DNA of 64,000 bases from Rhodobacter sp. Its GTDB lineage: Bacteria; Pseudomonadota; Alphaproteobacteria; Rhodobacterales; Rhodobacteraceae. Shown one piece after another: positions 42,301-52,756 of this stretch. Position numbers and translations under genes: made by a program. The stretch lies in NCBI GenBank assembly GCA_020637555.1, contig JACKKF010000008.1:1-64000 (forward strand). The letters are read 5' to 3'. The notes under the pieces were generated by a model, which had not been told where the DNA came from, did not search any database, and saw nothing but the letters and a program-made list of their open reading frames with translations. The first letter of the stretch is position 1; every line of letters starts with the position of its first letter.

Positions 42301-42745
42301 TCAGCGCGACCAGCATGTCCACCGTGCGGGTGCGCGAGAAATCCAGCGAGCCGATCAGTTGCGCCAGTTTCGGGCCCTCGGGCTCGGGCGTGCGATAGAT
42401 CGACAGATCCGCGCGCAGCTCTTCGGGATAGTCGAAGGGCCAGAACTCGGCGCTGTCCTCGACAAAGAAATCGAAGGGATTGTAGACCGTCATGTCGGCG
42501 GTCAGATCGACCTCGATCTTGAACTCGGTCACCGGCTCGGGAAACACGAAACGGGCCAGCCAGTTGCCGTAAGGGTCCTGCTGGTGGTTCACGAAATGCC
42601 CGCCCGGGCTGACCTTGAGCGAATGCGAGATCACCCGCGTGCGACTGTGCGGCGCGGGACGCAGGCGGATGATCTGCGGACCCAGCGTCACCGGGCGGTC
42701 ATAGGTGTACTGCGTCAGATGGTGGATCGAGGCGTAGATGGCCAT
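39302..42745 (-). CDS. Transglutaminase-DUF2126 fusion protein
   Basis: 1147 aa. ATG 42745 is chosen for its CAGGGA site; an ATG at 42775 has none. Residues 1-290 are a transglutaminase domain with its N-terminal beta fold, Cys180 (SGSCRDSSW), His229 (DLHAWCEV) and Asp245 (GLDPTSG). The remainder is DUF2126, with WTFSLYWRRDGVPVW, HTGTGGGNHVVIGG and RALEPWH-like stretches that recall glutamate-ammonia or carboxylate-amine ligase folds. First gene of the operon with ATP-grasp/alpha-E and a second transglutaminase. Role: predicted peptide synthesis or modification. Confidence 0.9.
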   Translation of the reverse strand: MAIYASIHHLTQYTYDRPVTLGPQIIRLRPAPHSRTRVISHSLKVSPGGHFVNHQQDPYGNWLARFVFPEPVTEFKIEVDLTADMTVYNPFDFFVEDSAEFWPFDYPEELRADLSIYRTPEPEGPKLAQLIGSLDFSRTRTVDMLVALNARIANQVNYTIRMEPGVQTPEETLTTRSGSCRDSSWLLVQVLRHLGFAARFVSGYLIQLAPDVKSLDGPSGTDHDFTDLHAWCEVFLPGAGWIGLDPTSGLLTGESHIPLAATPHFRNAAPISGGFSAVGTPETGFAFDMQVRRVAEHPRITRPFSDEAWDRLNALGRQVDAELSAGDVRLTMGGEPTFVSIDDFESAEWNTAAVGPTKRGLADDLIRRLRSRFAPGGFLHYGQGKWYPGESLPRWTFSLYWRRDGVPVWQNPDLVARESGTPAVGADQAGAFMAAFARNLGLDPGYAQPAFEDPAEWILKEANLPPNVTPENSLLKNPEDRARYARVFNRGLTEPSGYVLPIQRWWQAADKPARWRSELWKPRRGRIFLIPGDSPVGFRLPLGALPHVPPAQYPYSYPADPTVPVGPLPDFPAARAARRRAIDEELARIAREDAERAAMLPGVTPGHDQPATPGAQDTPHQAMQPQEGALGAGFDPGTGAVRTALALEPRDGRLCLFMPPCDSLEDYLDLIATAEATAAELALPIHIEGYAPPDDPRLNVIRVAPDPGVIEVNIHPAHSWDDCVATTEAIYDEARNARLGADKFMIDGRHTGTGGGNHVVIGGATTLDSPILRRPDLLKSLILIWQRHPALSYLFSGLFIGPTSQAPRIDEARHDTLYELEIALAQIGDPVNGGALPPPWLVDRLLRNMLTDVTGNTHRAEICIDKLYSPDGPTGRLGLVEFRGFEMPPHPRMSLAQQLLLRAIIARCWKAPVQGRPVRWGTVLHDRFMLPHYLWEDLVSLLDDLRLHGFDLDPAWFEAQAEFRFPFCGQIETTGAHLEVRQALEPWHVLGETGAIGGTVRYTDSSVERLQVKLTTLHQDRFRVMVNRRPVPMARTGTAGVSVGGVRFKAWQPAESLHPALPVNTPLVIDLYDDWTGRALAGCTYHVAHPGGRNYDTFPVNAYEAEARRLARFEPYGHTPGSYRPQPEVPHPEFPLTLDLRRPPGLS

Positions 42746-42879
42746 GCGCGGTCCCTGTATGAGCGTGCCGCCCATGTTAGTTTTCCACGCGCCATCCGCC
42801 AGCCCAAAGCGGCACCGACCCCGAACAGCGGTCGGCCAGACGGGCCTCTGCCCGAAAAAAAGGCACCCGCCAAACGCAA

Positions 42880-42907
42880 GCCGCCGCCGGAGGGAACCGG
42901 CGGCGGC
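42880..42907 (-). terminator. Terminator after cysNC
   Basis: A perfect 11-bp stem GCCGCCGCCGG / CCGGCGGCGGC with a 6-base loop, 20 bases after the cysNC stop on the minus strand. The T run is poor (TTGCGTTTGG). Confidence 0.6.
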
Positions 42908-42926
42908 AGGGGCGATCGTTGCGCGA

Positions 42927-44828
42927 TCAGGGGATCAGGCGGTCGATGATCCGGTCCGCGGCCTCGTCGGGGGTCATGGCCGTGGTGTCGATGCGGATCT
43001 CGGCGTTTTCAGGCGCCTCATAGGGGCTGTCGATGCCGGTGAAGTTCTTCAGCTGCCCCGAGCGCGCCTTGGCATAAAGCCCCTTCACGTCGCGCTGTTC
43101 GGCCACGGACAGGGGCGTGTCCACGAACACCTCGATGAATTCGCCCGGCTGCATCATGCCGCGCACCATGTCGCGTTCGGACCGGAACGGCGAGATGAAG
43201 GCCGTCACCACGATCAGACCCGCGTCGGTCATCAGCTTGGCCACCTCGCCCACGCGGCGGACGTTCTCGACACGGTCCGCTTCGGTAAAGCCGAGGTCCT
43301 TGTTCAACCCGTGGCGCACGTTGTCGCCATCCAGCAGGAAGGTGTGGCGGTTCATGCGCGCCAGCTTGCGTTCCAGCGCGTTGGCGATGGTCGACTTGCC
43401 CGACCCCGACAGGCCGGTCAGCCAGACCACGGCCGGCTTCTGGTGCTTCATCGACGCGTGATGCTCGCGGCTGATGTCGGTGGCCTGCCAGTGGATGTTC
43501 TGTGCCCGGCGCAACGAGAAGTGGATGATCCCCGCCGCCACGGTCGCATTGGTCATCTTGTCGATCAGGATGAACCCGCCCAGATCCCGGCTTTCCGCAT
43601 AGGGCGCGAACGGGATCTCGCGGTCGGTGGTGATGGTTGCCACGCCGATCGCGTTCAGGTCCAGCGTCTTGGCCGCCAGATGTTCCTGGGTGTTGACGTT
43701 CACCTCGTATTTCGGCTGACCGACCTTGGCCGACACGGTCTGCGCGCCGATCTTCATCCAGTAGGCACGGCCCGGCACCATCTCGTGCTCGTCCATCCAG
43801 ATGACCGCGGCCTCGAACTGGTCGGACACTTCCAGCGGGGCCTTGGACGCGGTGATGACCTGCCCGCGCGAGCAGTCGATCTCGTCGGCCAGCGTCAGCG
43901 TGACGGATTCGCCCGCCACCGCGGCATCCTTGTCGCCATCGAAGCTGACGATCCGCGCCACGGTCGAGGTCTTGCCCGACGGCAGAACGCGCACCGCATC
44001 GCCCGGCCGCACCACACCCGAGGCGATGGTGCCGGCGAACCCGCGGAAATCCAGGTTCGGCCGGTTCACCCATTGCACCGGCAGGCGGAACGGCTTGTCC
44101 TGATCGGCGGTCGCGTCGACCTCGACCTCCTCCAGGTAGGGCAACAGCGCCGGCCCCTGATACCAGGGCGTGTTCGCTGAATGGCCGGTGATGTTGTCGC
44201 CCTTGAATCCCGAGATCGGGATCGCGGTGAACTCGGCAATGCCGATCTGCGCCGCAAAGGCCCGGTAGTCGCTGACGATCCGGTCAAACACCGCCTGATC
44301 GTAGCCGACCAGATCCATCTTGTTCACCGCCAGCACCACCTGGCGGATCCCCAGCAGGTTCACCAGATAGGAATGCCGCCGGGTCTGCGTCAGCACGCCC
44401 TTGCGCGCGTCGATCAGGATCACGGCCAGATCGGCGGTCGAGGCGCCGGTCACCATGTTGCGGGTGTATTGTTCATGGCCGGGGGTGTCGGCGACGATGA
44501 ACTTGCGCTTTTCGGTCGCAAAGAACCGATAGGCCACGTCGATGGTGATGCCCTGCTCGCGCTCGGCGGCCAGACCGTCGACCAGCAGGGCAAAGTCGAT
44601 CTCCTGCCCTTGCGTGCCCACGCGCTTGCTGTCCGCTTCCAGCGCGGCCAGCTGATCCTCGAAGATCATCTTGCTGTCATAGAGCAGCCGGCCGATCAGC
44701 GTGGACTTGCCGTCGTCCACCGATCCGCAGGTGATGAAGCGCAGCATGGTCTTGTGCTGGTGGGTTTCCAGATACTGCTCGATGTTCTCGGCAATCAGGG
44801 CGTCGGTCTTGTAGATCGGGTCGGTCAT
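42927..44828 (-). CDS. cysNC: Bifunctional sulfate adenylyltransferase subunit 1 / APS kinase
   Basis: 633 aa. The N-terminal GTPase module has GSVDDGKST (residues 35-43), DTPGHEQYTRNM and NKMD. The C-terminal APS kinase module begins near residue 465 with the P-loop GLSGSGKST, followed by FLLDGDNVRHGLNKDLGF. The protein activates sulfate to APS with CysD using GTP, then phosphorylates APS to PAPS. The fusion is common in alphaproteobacteria. Its ATG overlaps the cysD stop by one base (TGATG). Confidence 0.95.
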   Translation of the reverse strand: MTDPIYKTDALIAENIEQYLETHQHKTMLRFITCGSVDDGKSTLIGRLLYDSKMIFEDQLAALEADSKRVGTQGQEIDFALLVDGLAAEREQGITIDVAYRFFATEKRKFIVADTPGHEQYTRNMVTGASTADLAVILIDARKGVLTQTRRHSYLVNLLGIRQVVLAVNKMDLVGYDQAVFDRIVSDYRAFAAQIGIAEFTAIPISGFKGDNITGHSANTPWYQGPALLPYLEEVEVDATADQDKPFRLPVQWVNRPNLDFRGFAGTIASGVVRPGDAVRVLPSGKTSTVARIVSFDGDKDAAVAGESVTLTLADEIDCSRGQVITASKAPLEVSDQFEAAVIWMDEHEMVPGRAYWMKIGAQTVSAKVGQPKYEVNVNTQEHLAAKTLDLNAIGVATITTDREIPFAPYAESRDLGGFILIDKMTNATVAAGIIHFSLRRAQNIHWQATDISREHHASMKHQKPAVVWLTGLSGSGKSTIANALERKLARMNRHTFLLDGDNVRHGLNKDLGFTEADRVENVRRVGEVAKLMTDAGLIVVTAFISPFRSERDMVRGMMQPGEFIEVFVDTPLSVAEQRDVKGLYAKARSGQLKNFTGIDSPYEAPENAEIRIDTTAMTPDEAADRIIDRLIP

Positions 44829-45733
44829 CAGAAATAGCCCTCCTGCTTCTTCTTCTCCATCGAGGCGGCCTGATCGTGGTCGATGGCGCGGCCCTGACGT
44901 TCGGACGTGGTGGTCAGCAACATCTCCTGGATCACCTCGGGCAGGGTCTGCGCCGTGCTTTCGACCGCGCCGGTCAGCGGGTAGCAACCCAGCGTGCGGA
45001 ACCGGATCGAGCGCATTTCCGGCGTTTCGCCGGGTCTCAACGGGAAACGGTCGTCATCGACCATCAGGATCAGCCCGTCACGCTTGACCGTCGGGCGTGG
45101 CGCCGAGAAGTAAAGCGGCACGATTTCAATGCCTTCCAGGTGGATGTATTGCCAGATGTCCAGCTCGGTCCAGTTCGAGATGGGGAACACGCGCATCGAC
45201 TCGCCCTTGGTCTTGCGCGCATTGTAGAGATGCCACAGTTCCGGGCGCTGGTTCTTGGGGTCCCAGCGATGGTTGGCCGAACGGAAGGAAAACACCCGCT
45301 CCTTGGCGCGGCTCTTCTCCTCGTCGCGGCGCGCGCCGCCAAAGGCCGCGTCGAACCCGTAGAGGTCGAGCGCCTGCTTCAACCCCTCGGTCTTCCACAT
45401 GTCGGTGTGCAGGCTGCCATGATCGAACGGGTTGATGCCGCGTTCCTTGGCCTCGGGGTTGTGATAGACCAGCAGTTCCATGCCCGCGTCGCGCGCGGCC
45501 TTGTCGCGCAGGTCATACATCGCGCGGAATTTCCAGGTCGTATCGACATGCAGCAGCGGGAAGGGTGGCGGCGCGGGGTAGAACGCCTTTTTCGCCAGAT
45601 GCAGCATGACAGCGCTGTCCTTGCCGACCGAATACAGCATCACGGGCTTTTCGGCCTCGGCCGCGACTTCGCGCAGGATGTGGATGCTCTCGGCCTCCAG
45701 GCGCTGCAGATGGGTGAGGGTCTTCACCGACAT
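44828..45733 (-). CDS. cysD: Sulfate adenylyltransferase subunit 2
   Basis: 301 aa. The ATP pyrophosphatase P-loop is SVGKDS (residues 35-40). It is followed by HVDTTWKFRAMYDLRD, FGGARRDEEKSRAKERVFSFR and ISNWTELDIWQYI, all standard CysD. It forms ATP sulfurylase with CysN and makes APS from sulfate. It is the first gene of the operon; the divergent LuxR-type gene lies 108 bp upstream. Confidence 0.96.
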   Translation of the reverse strand: MSVKTLTHLQRLEAESIHILREVAAEAEKPVMLYSVGKDSAVMLHLAKKAFYPAPPPFPLLHVDTTWKFRAMYDLRDKAARDAGMELLVYHNPEAKERGINPFDHGSLHTDMWKTEGLKQALDLYGFDAAFGGARRDEEKSRAKERVFSFRSANHRWDPKNQRPELWHLYNARKTKGESMRVFPISNWTELDIWQYIHLEGIEIVPLYFSAPRPTVKRDGLILMVDDDRFPLRPGETPEMRSIRFRTLGCYPLTGAVESTAQTLPEVIQEMLLTTTSERQGRAIDHDQAASMEKKKQEGYF

Positions 45734-45841
45734 GCCAAGTTCCTTGTGTTTTGATCCTTGACGGGCAGATAGCCCCGGGCCTATGCGAAAGAACCCCCCA
45801 TTTGGGAGGGCCGTGCTTCACAAACGCCCGAGGACGCGCCC

Positions 45842-46846
45842 GTGGCAAGCCCCAGCGAAGAAACCTGGCTGATCCGGCATCTCTATCGGGCCGCGTCGGC
45901 ACCGGCGTCAGACTGGATGCCGGCACTGGCGGCCCTGTGCGACACGACACGCGCCGACGGGGCGGTCCTGCTGATCGAGGCGGCGGGGGCGGTCCATCGT
46001 CTTGTGGCCGGCGACCCGCCGCCCCTGCCCCCGCCCGAGACCCTGCGCCGCTTGCGCGACGAGCGGATCCATGGGCGTGGCGATCTGGACATGCCGGGGC
46101 CGCCCCTGCGCCTGATCGCGGTGACGGTCCATGCCGACAGCCGGGCCTGGCTGGCTATCGGACAGGCGCAGACCGAGTTTCGCGCCGCCGACGGGGCGTT
46201 GCTGGCGCGGGTGTCGCCACATCTGGCGCAGGCGGTCGAGCTGTGGCTGGCCCGTCAGGCCGACCAGGCGGCAACCCGGCAGACCGCCCTTCTGAGCCGC
46301 GCCCTGGGGGCGGGTTGGCTGTGGCTCGACCCCGCGCTCAGGGTGATCGAGGCCGACGCCACCGCCCAGTCCCTGATCGACGAAACCCCCGGGTTGCGGT
46401 TGGCGCCCGGGGGGCGGCTCGACCCCGCCGACACGCAGGTCGGGCGCGACCTGCGCCGCGCGTTGGACCAGGCGATCGCGGGACGCGCGCACTGCCTGAC
46501 CCTGACCCGGGATCGCGCCGCATTGCAGATGATCGTGCTGCCCGGCCTGACAGCCCCGGCGCCGGGACTGCGCCCGGTGGTGCGCGCGGTGCTGCGCCGC
46601 GCGCCCCGGGCCAGCGCCATGGACCCCGGCGCGCTGGCCGCCGTCCTGGGCCTCAGCCGCAGCGAGGCCCGGCTTGCCGCGCTGATCTGCGACGGCGCGA
46701 CGCTGGCCGAGGCCGCCGAAACCCTGGGCTGGACGCTGGAAACCACGCGCAGCTGCTCGAAACGGGTCTTCGCGCAGACCGGCGCGCGCGGGCAGCCCGA
46801 TCTGGTGCGCCTGATGCAGACCGGCACAGCCTGGTTCGCGCCCTAG
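45842..46846 (+). CDS. LuxR-type helix-turn-helix transcriptional regulator
   Basis: 334 aa from GTG 45842. The first 250 residues look like a degenerate PAS-like sensor region (DETPGLRLAPGGRLDPAD). The C-terminus (about 270-325) is a LuxR/GerE helix-turn-helix: LGLSRSEARLAALICDGATLAEAAETLGWTLETTRSCSKRVFAQTGARGQPDLVRLM in outline. It is divergent from cysD. Sulfur genes are more often run by LysR-type CysB or Cbl, so control of cysDNC by this protein is only a positional guess. It converges with the CobW gene, and the two stops share CTAG (46843-46846). Confidence 0.8.
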   Translation: MASPSEETWLIRHLYRAASAPASDWMPALAALCDTTRADGAVLLIEAAGAVHRLVAGDPPPLPPPETLRRLRDERIHGRGDLDMPGPPLRLIAVTVHADSRAWLAIGQAQTEFRAADGALLARVSPHLAQAVELWLARQADQAATRQTALLSRALGAGWLWLDPALRVIEADATAQSLIDETPGLRLAPGGRLDPADTQVGRDLRRALDQAIAGRAHCLTLTRDRAALQMIVLPGLTAPAPGLRPVVRAVLRRAPRASAMDPGALAAVLGLSRSEARLAALICDGATLAEAAETLGWTLETTRSCSKRVFAQTGARGQPDLVRLMQTGTAWFAP

Positions 46847-47745
46847 CGCCCGTGCACACCGAACAGCGCCGCCAGTCCCGCCGGGTCAAGCCCGCCCTGG
46901 CGACCGATCACGACGATTCCGGCCCGCGCGCCCTGCGGTGGGGCCGACAGGCGCACCCGGGCCCCCACGGCCTGCACCAGCCTGGGCGCGCCCGCTTCGT
47001 CCAGGAACACCCCCTTGGCCCTGAGCACACCCAGCGCCGGGTCGGCCAGCCCCCGCGCCAGCGTCCGCGCATCGAGCGGGCGCGCGGGGCGAAACAGCAG
47101 GCTGTCATGACCGGGGGTTGCGGGCGCGGGCGCGTCCTCGCCCGACCTTGGGCGCGGGCCCAGGATCAAGGCGGGCGGCACCCGGCCCTCGGCCGCCTCG
47201 ATCACCATGGCGGCGGGGTGCAGGGCGGCGATCAGGGTGCGCGTGCGGTCCATCCCCGCGGGCCCGGCCAGATCGGGCTTTGTCAGCACGATCAGATCTG
47301 CCTGCCGGATCTGCCGGCAAATGGTGTCGCCCAGATACGGGTCATCCGCCCGCGCCGTCGCGGTTTCCGCGTCGACCAGCACCACCACCGCCGCCAGAGC
47401 CACGTCCCGCATCAACGAGAGCGTGCCCGCCAGCGCGCCCGGCAACGCCACGCCCGAGGTTTCGATCAGCACCTGATCGGGGCGCGGGGCGCGGGCCGCC
47501 AGCGCCCGCAGGGTGTCGCCAAGGTCGTCGCCAACGGTGCAGCAGACACATCCGCCCGCCAGCGTCAGCAGGTCGTCGCCTGCGGCCTCGATCAGGTCGG
47601 CATCAATGGGCAAGTCCCCGAAATCGTTGACGACCACCGCAAGCCGCTGGCCATCCGCGTGCCGCAGCAGATGGTTGACCAGCGTCGTCTTGCCCGCCCC
47701 CAGATACCCGCCCAGCAGCGTGATCGGCAGCGGCCCGTCGGTCAT
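46843..47745 (-). CDS. CobW-family metal-chaperone GTPase
   Basis: 300 aa. Walker A is GGYLGAGKTT (12-21). The metal-binding CxCC motif GGCVCCT has Cys66, Cys68 and Cys69. Then ETSGVALP and the TKPD nucleotide specificity motif follow. COG0523 proteins insert or distribute zinc or cobalt. The gene overlaps the upstream YtcJ-like amidohydrolase by four bases (ATGA), which suggests that it metallates this enzyme. No Zur site was noticed. Confidence 0.88.
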   Translation of the reverse strand: MTDGPLPITLLGGYLGAGKTTLVNHLLRHADGQRLAVVVNDFGDLPIDADLIEAAGDDLLTLAGGCVCCTVGDDLGDTLRALAARAPRPDQVLIETSGVALPGALAGTLSLMRDVALAAVVVLVDAETATARADDPYLGDTICRQIRQADLIVLTKPDLAGPAGMDRTRTLIAALHPAAMVIEAAEGRVPPALILGPRPRSGEDAPAPATPGHDSLLFRPARPLDARTLARGLADPALGVLRAKGVFLDEAGAPRLVQAVGARVRLSAPPQGARAGIVVIGRQGGLDPAGLAALFGVHGR

Positions 47746-49385
47746 ACCCTGCCCGCCTGAAAGGCGACGCCGCCCAGAATCGTGCCCCAGACACCGACAT
47801 CCTTCAGCGTCTCGGGCGCGACGGCGGTCGGGTCGTCCTCGAGCACGGCGAAATCGGCGCGCTTGCCGGTCTCGATCGAGCCCAGTTCGCCGTCCAGATG
47901 CAGCGTATGCGCCGCGCCCAGCGTGATCGCCCGCAGGGCTTCGTCCACGGTGATGCATTCCTCGGGGCCCAGGACCCGCCCCTCGGACGACAGGCGATTG
48001 ACCGCGCACCAGGCGGTGAACAGGGGCCCCAGCGGTGTCACCGGCGCGTCACAGTGGATCGCCAGCGGCACGCCCGAATCCAGCGCGGTGCGGCAGGCGT
48101 TCATGCGGCGCGCGCGCTCGGGTCCGACGGTCTGGGCATAGTGCTGTTCGCCCCAGTAATAGATGTGGTTCGCAAAGAGGTTCACGCACATGCCCAGCCG
48201 CGCGGCCTGCCGCAACTGTGCCGCATCCGCCAACTGGCAATGTTGCAACGTGAACCGGTGGTCCGGGCCCGGGTGCTTTTGCAGCGCGGTTTCCAGCGTC
48301 TCCAGCACCAGTTGCGTGGCCTGATCGCCATTGGTGTGCAGATGCACCGGAACGCGGGCGGCCAGGGCGCGTTCGAGGATCTCGGCCAGATGTTCGGGCG
48401 CGATATACCACAGCCCGTTGGGTGCCCCGTTGAAGTACCCGGGCCAGCGCAGGCGCGCGGTGAACCCCTGGATCGAGCCGTCCACATGGATCTTGATCCC
48501 GCCCAGCCTGAGCTTGTCGTTCGACTGCTCCTTCAGGCGCTGGACCTCGGCGATCAGGGCCTCGGGCTTCAACCCCAGAAAGGTGCGGAAGGGCACCAGC
48601 CGCACCGGCCAGTCGTCCATCTGCGTGACCCGCGCCATCGAGGCCACGCCTGCCTCGGGCAGTTGCGCGGCCAGATCGGTGATGGTCGTCGTGCCGGTGC
48701 GGACACAAAGCCGCGCAAAGGCCCGCAGATCGGATTCGGCATTGTCTGCCAGCATGTCCCCATAGCCGACGTGCGGCGCGATCGCGATCCGTGCCTCGGG
48801 TCCCAGCAGGATGCCGGTCGGCAAGCCGTCGTCACCCAAGGGAAAGCTCTGGTGTTCGATCCCTTCGCGCAGCAGCCCGGCCTGGTCCAGCGCGGCCGAA
48901 TTGGCAACGATGATATGGCCCGACGCGTGCATGACCGCGATCGGCCGGGTGCGCGACACGCTGTCCAGCTCGTGCCGGGTAAAGACTGCGCCCGGCATGT
49001 AGAGCGGATCGAACTGCCAGCCGGCCAGCGGGGTGTCGGCATCGGGCAACGCCGCTTCTGCGGCGCGCAGGCGGTCGAGAACGGCCTCGACGGACTTCAA
49101 CCCCGGCCAGACCGTGCCGTCGGGGTCCATCCGGTCGAACCAGCCACAATAGACCCGCCGCCAGCTTGCCCCCTCCATCGTGTGGGCGTGGCCCTCGACG
49201 AAACCGGGCATCAGAACCTTGTCCGCGAATCGGTCATCCAGCGTATAGGCGCCCCACCCCGCCAGATCCTCGAGCGCGCCGGCCCCCAGAATGCGCCCGT
49301 CGCGCACCGCGACATGGGTTGCCACGGGCCGATTCGGGATCATGGTCAGGATCTTGCGGGCCTGAAAGATGGTGATGTCAGACAT
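47742..49385 (-). CDS. YtcJ-like metal-dependent amidohydrolase
   Basis: 547 aa. His66 and His68 in GFVEGHAHTME bind metal. Other family marks are the carbamylated-lysine region GGIKIHVDGSIQGFTA, PVHLHTNGDQATQLVLE and HCDAPVTPLGPLFTAW. The C-terminus GSIETGKRADFAVLEDDP is typical of amidohydrolase family 3. The substrate is unknown. It is co-translated with the CobW GTPase. Confidence 0.9.
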   Translation of the reverse strand: MSDITIFQARKILTMIPNRPVATHVAVRDGRILGAGALEDLAGWGAYTLDDRFADKVLMPGFVEGHAHTMEGASWRRVYCGWFDRMDPDGTVWPGLKSVEAVLDRLRAAEAALPDADTPLAGWQFDPLYMPGAVFTRHELDSVSRTRPIAVMHASGHIIVANSAALDQAGLLREGIEHQSFPLGDDGLPTGILLGPEARIAIAPHVGYGDMLADNAESDLRAFARLCVRTGTTTITDLAAQLPEAGVASMARVTQMDDWPVRLVPFRTFLGLKPEALIAEVQRLKEQSNDKLRLGGIKIHVDGSIQGFTARLRWPGYFNGAPNGLWYIAPEHLAEILERALAARVPVHLHTNGDQATQLVLETLETALQKHPGPDHRFTLQHCQLADAAQLRQAARLGMCVNLFANHIYYWGEQHYAQTVGPERARRMNACRTALDSGVPLAIHCDAPVTPLGPLFTAWCAVNRLSSEGRVLGPEECITVDEALRAITLGAAHTLHLDGELGSIETGKRADFAVLEDDPTAVAPETLKDVGVWGTILGGVAFQAGRV

Positions 49386-49467
49386 GGCGGGCGCACCTTT
49401 GCGGCAGGGGAAGACTGCCCCAGCCTACGCCCTCGTGCCGGCCTTGGATGCGGCCAGACGGCTGCGA

Positions 49468-49779
49468 TCAGTGAGTCCAGACCTGCCGCCGGCTGGTCGC
49501 GAAATTCTCGCCATAGCCCTGCGGGCGGATGTTCGCGGCGCGCTCTCTGGGTTGCTGCACGACATAGTCGATGCCGTTGGCCCTGGCGTAGGTTTCGGCC
49601 TCGGCCTGGGTGGCGAAGCGCAGGCGCACCTGCGACTGGGTGTCGCCCGACCCGGTCCAGCCCATCAGCGGATCGGTCGCGCGCGCTTCGGCCGGCGCGT
49701 AATCCAGCACCCACTGCCGGGTGCGGGCCGTGCCCGATTGCATGGCATTGCGGGCGGGGCGATAGATGCGGGCGCGCAT
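49468..49779 (-). CDS. ETC complex I subunit, NDUFS4-like
   Basis: 103 aa from ATG 49779. The N-terminus ARIYRPARNAMQSGTARTRQWVLDYAP and the middle DPLMGWTGSGDTQSQVRLRFATQAEAETYA match the alphaproteobacterial NDUFS4 family, an accessory subunit of NADH dehydrogenase. It stands far from any nuo genes, as is usual. A much longer minus-strand frame through uvrB is spurious. Confidence 0.9.
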   Translation of the reverse strand: MRARIYRPARNAMQSGTARTRQWVLDYAPAEARATDPLMGWTGSGDTQSQVRLRFATQAEAETYARANGIDYVVQQPRERAANIRPQGYGENFATSRRQVWTH

Positions 49780-49870
49780 GGCCGGTCTCCCTTGTTCTGC
49801 GGCTGCTTTATCCGAGATTCGACGCCCCGAGGCAAGAGGCATGGAGCCGCGGCGCCCGCCCCTTGCACCG

Positions 49871-49885
49871 GAACAAAATAAGCAC
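49871..49885 (+). promoter_or_regulatory. Candidate LexA (SOS) box before uvrB
   Basis: GAAC-N7-GCAC lies 36 bases before the uvrB ATG. Alphaproteobacterial LexA sites are direct repeats of the type GTTC-N7-GTTC (or GAAC-N7-GAAC); one base differs here. Confidence 0.3.
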
Positions 49886-49920
49886 AATTGTAGGCAAAGC
49901 ACCGAAAGCGGAGTCGCCCG

Positions 49921-52119
<2,199 letters not shown>

Positions 52120-52159
52120 CGGTCTGCGCCCGCGCGGCGGCGCCGCGCGCACTGCTGTC

Positions 52160-52657
52160 TCATTCGATGCGCACGATCTCGTCGTCATCGCGTGCGGTCG
52201 CCACGCGCAACGGCGGCATGGGCGGATCGCACGGTGCCTGTGCCGCACCCCCGGTTGCCCAGTCCGGTATGGGGGCGATCCGGCACGATGTCACAGCGCG
52301 CAACGGTGGGTCATCGGGCTGGGCGGTATTGCCGCTCAGGCGTTGACGCCGCAGTGAAACCCGGTCGTCGGTGCAGGGTTCATGGGCCGCCGGGTCCGGT
52401 TCGCCCGGGGTCTGCAAGGATCGGGTCTTGACGATCCGCAGATGACGGGTCTGCCACAAGCGCGGGTCGCTCTGCACCCAGCCGGGCAGGCGCGATTGCA
52501 GCAGCACGCGCCGGCTGTGGGCCTGCACCACGACCTCGGCGCCGTTTGATCGCAACGGAACTTCGCCGGACAGAAAGGCTGCGCGCAGTTCGGCCGCACG
52601 GGCTTCGAGCCGGCGGATATCCGCCTTCAAGGCCAGGAATTCGTCAACCGGGTGCAT
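52160..52657 (-). CDS. Conserved hypothetical protein with N-terminal coiled coil
   Basis: 165 aa from ATG 52657, preceded by GGAGGGC. Residues 5-30 (FLALKADIRRLEARAAELRAAFL) form a short helix or coiled coil. A beta-rich part follows (NGAEVVVQAHSRRVLLQSRLP) with a polar tail. I do not recognise a family. It converges with uvrB, 40 bases apart, and is divergent from the YdcF-like gene. Confidence 0.6.
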   Translation of the reverse strand: MHPVDEFLALKADIRRLEARAAELRAAFLSGEVPLRSNGAEVVVQAHSRRVLLQSRLPGWVQSDPRLWQTRHLRIVKTRSLQTPGEPDPAAHEPCTDDRVSLRRQRLSGNTAQPDDPPLRAVTSCRIAPIPDWATGGAAQAPCDPPMPPLRVATARDDDEIVRIE

Positions 52658-52756
52658 GCTGCCCTCCAATCCCCGCGCAACCTGGTTCCGGTCTACCCCG
52701 GAAAGGTTAACGAACCCCTACCTTGCGCCGGTCGCGCGGTTCGCTATGCCCGGGGC

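Noticed and set aside
36713..42949. Open frame of 2078 codons on the plus strand
   Set aside because: It lies antisense to three well-supported genes with intact catalytic motifs. It is a by-product of high GC third positions and has no domain-like content.
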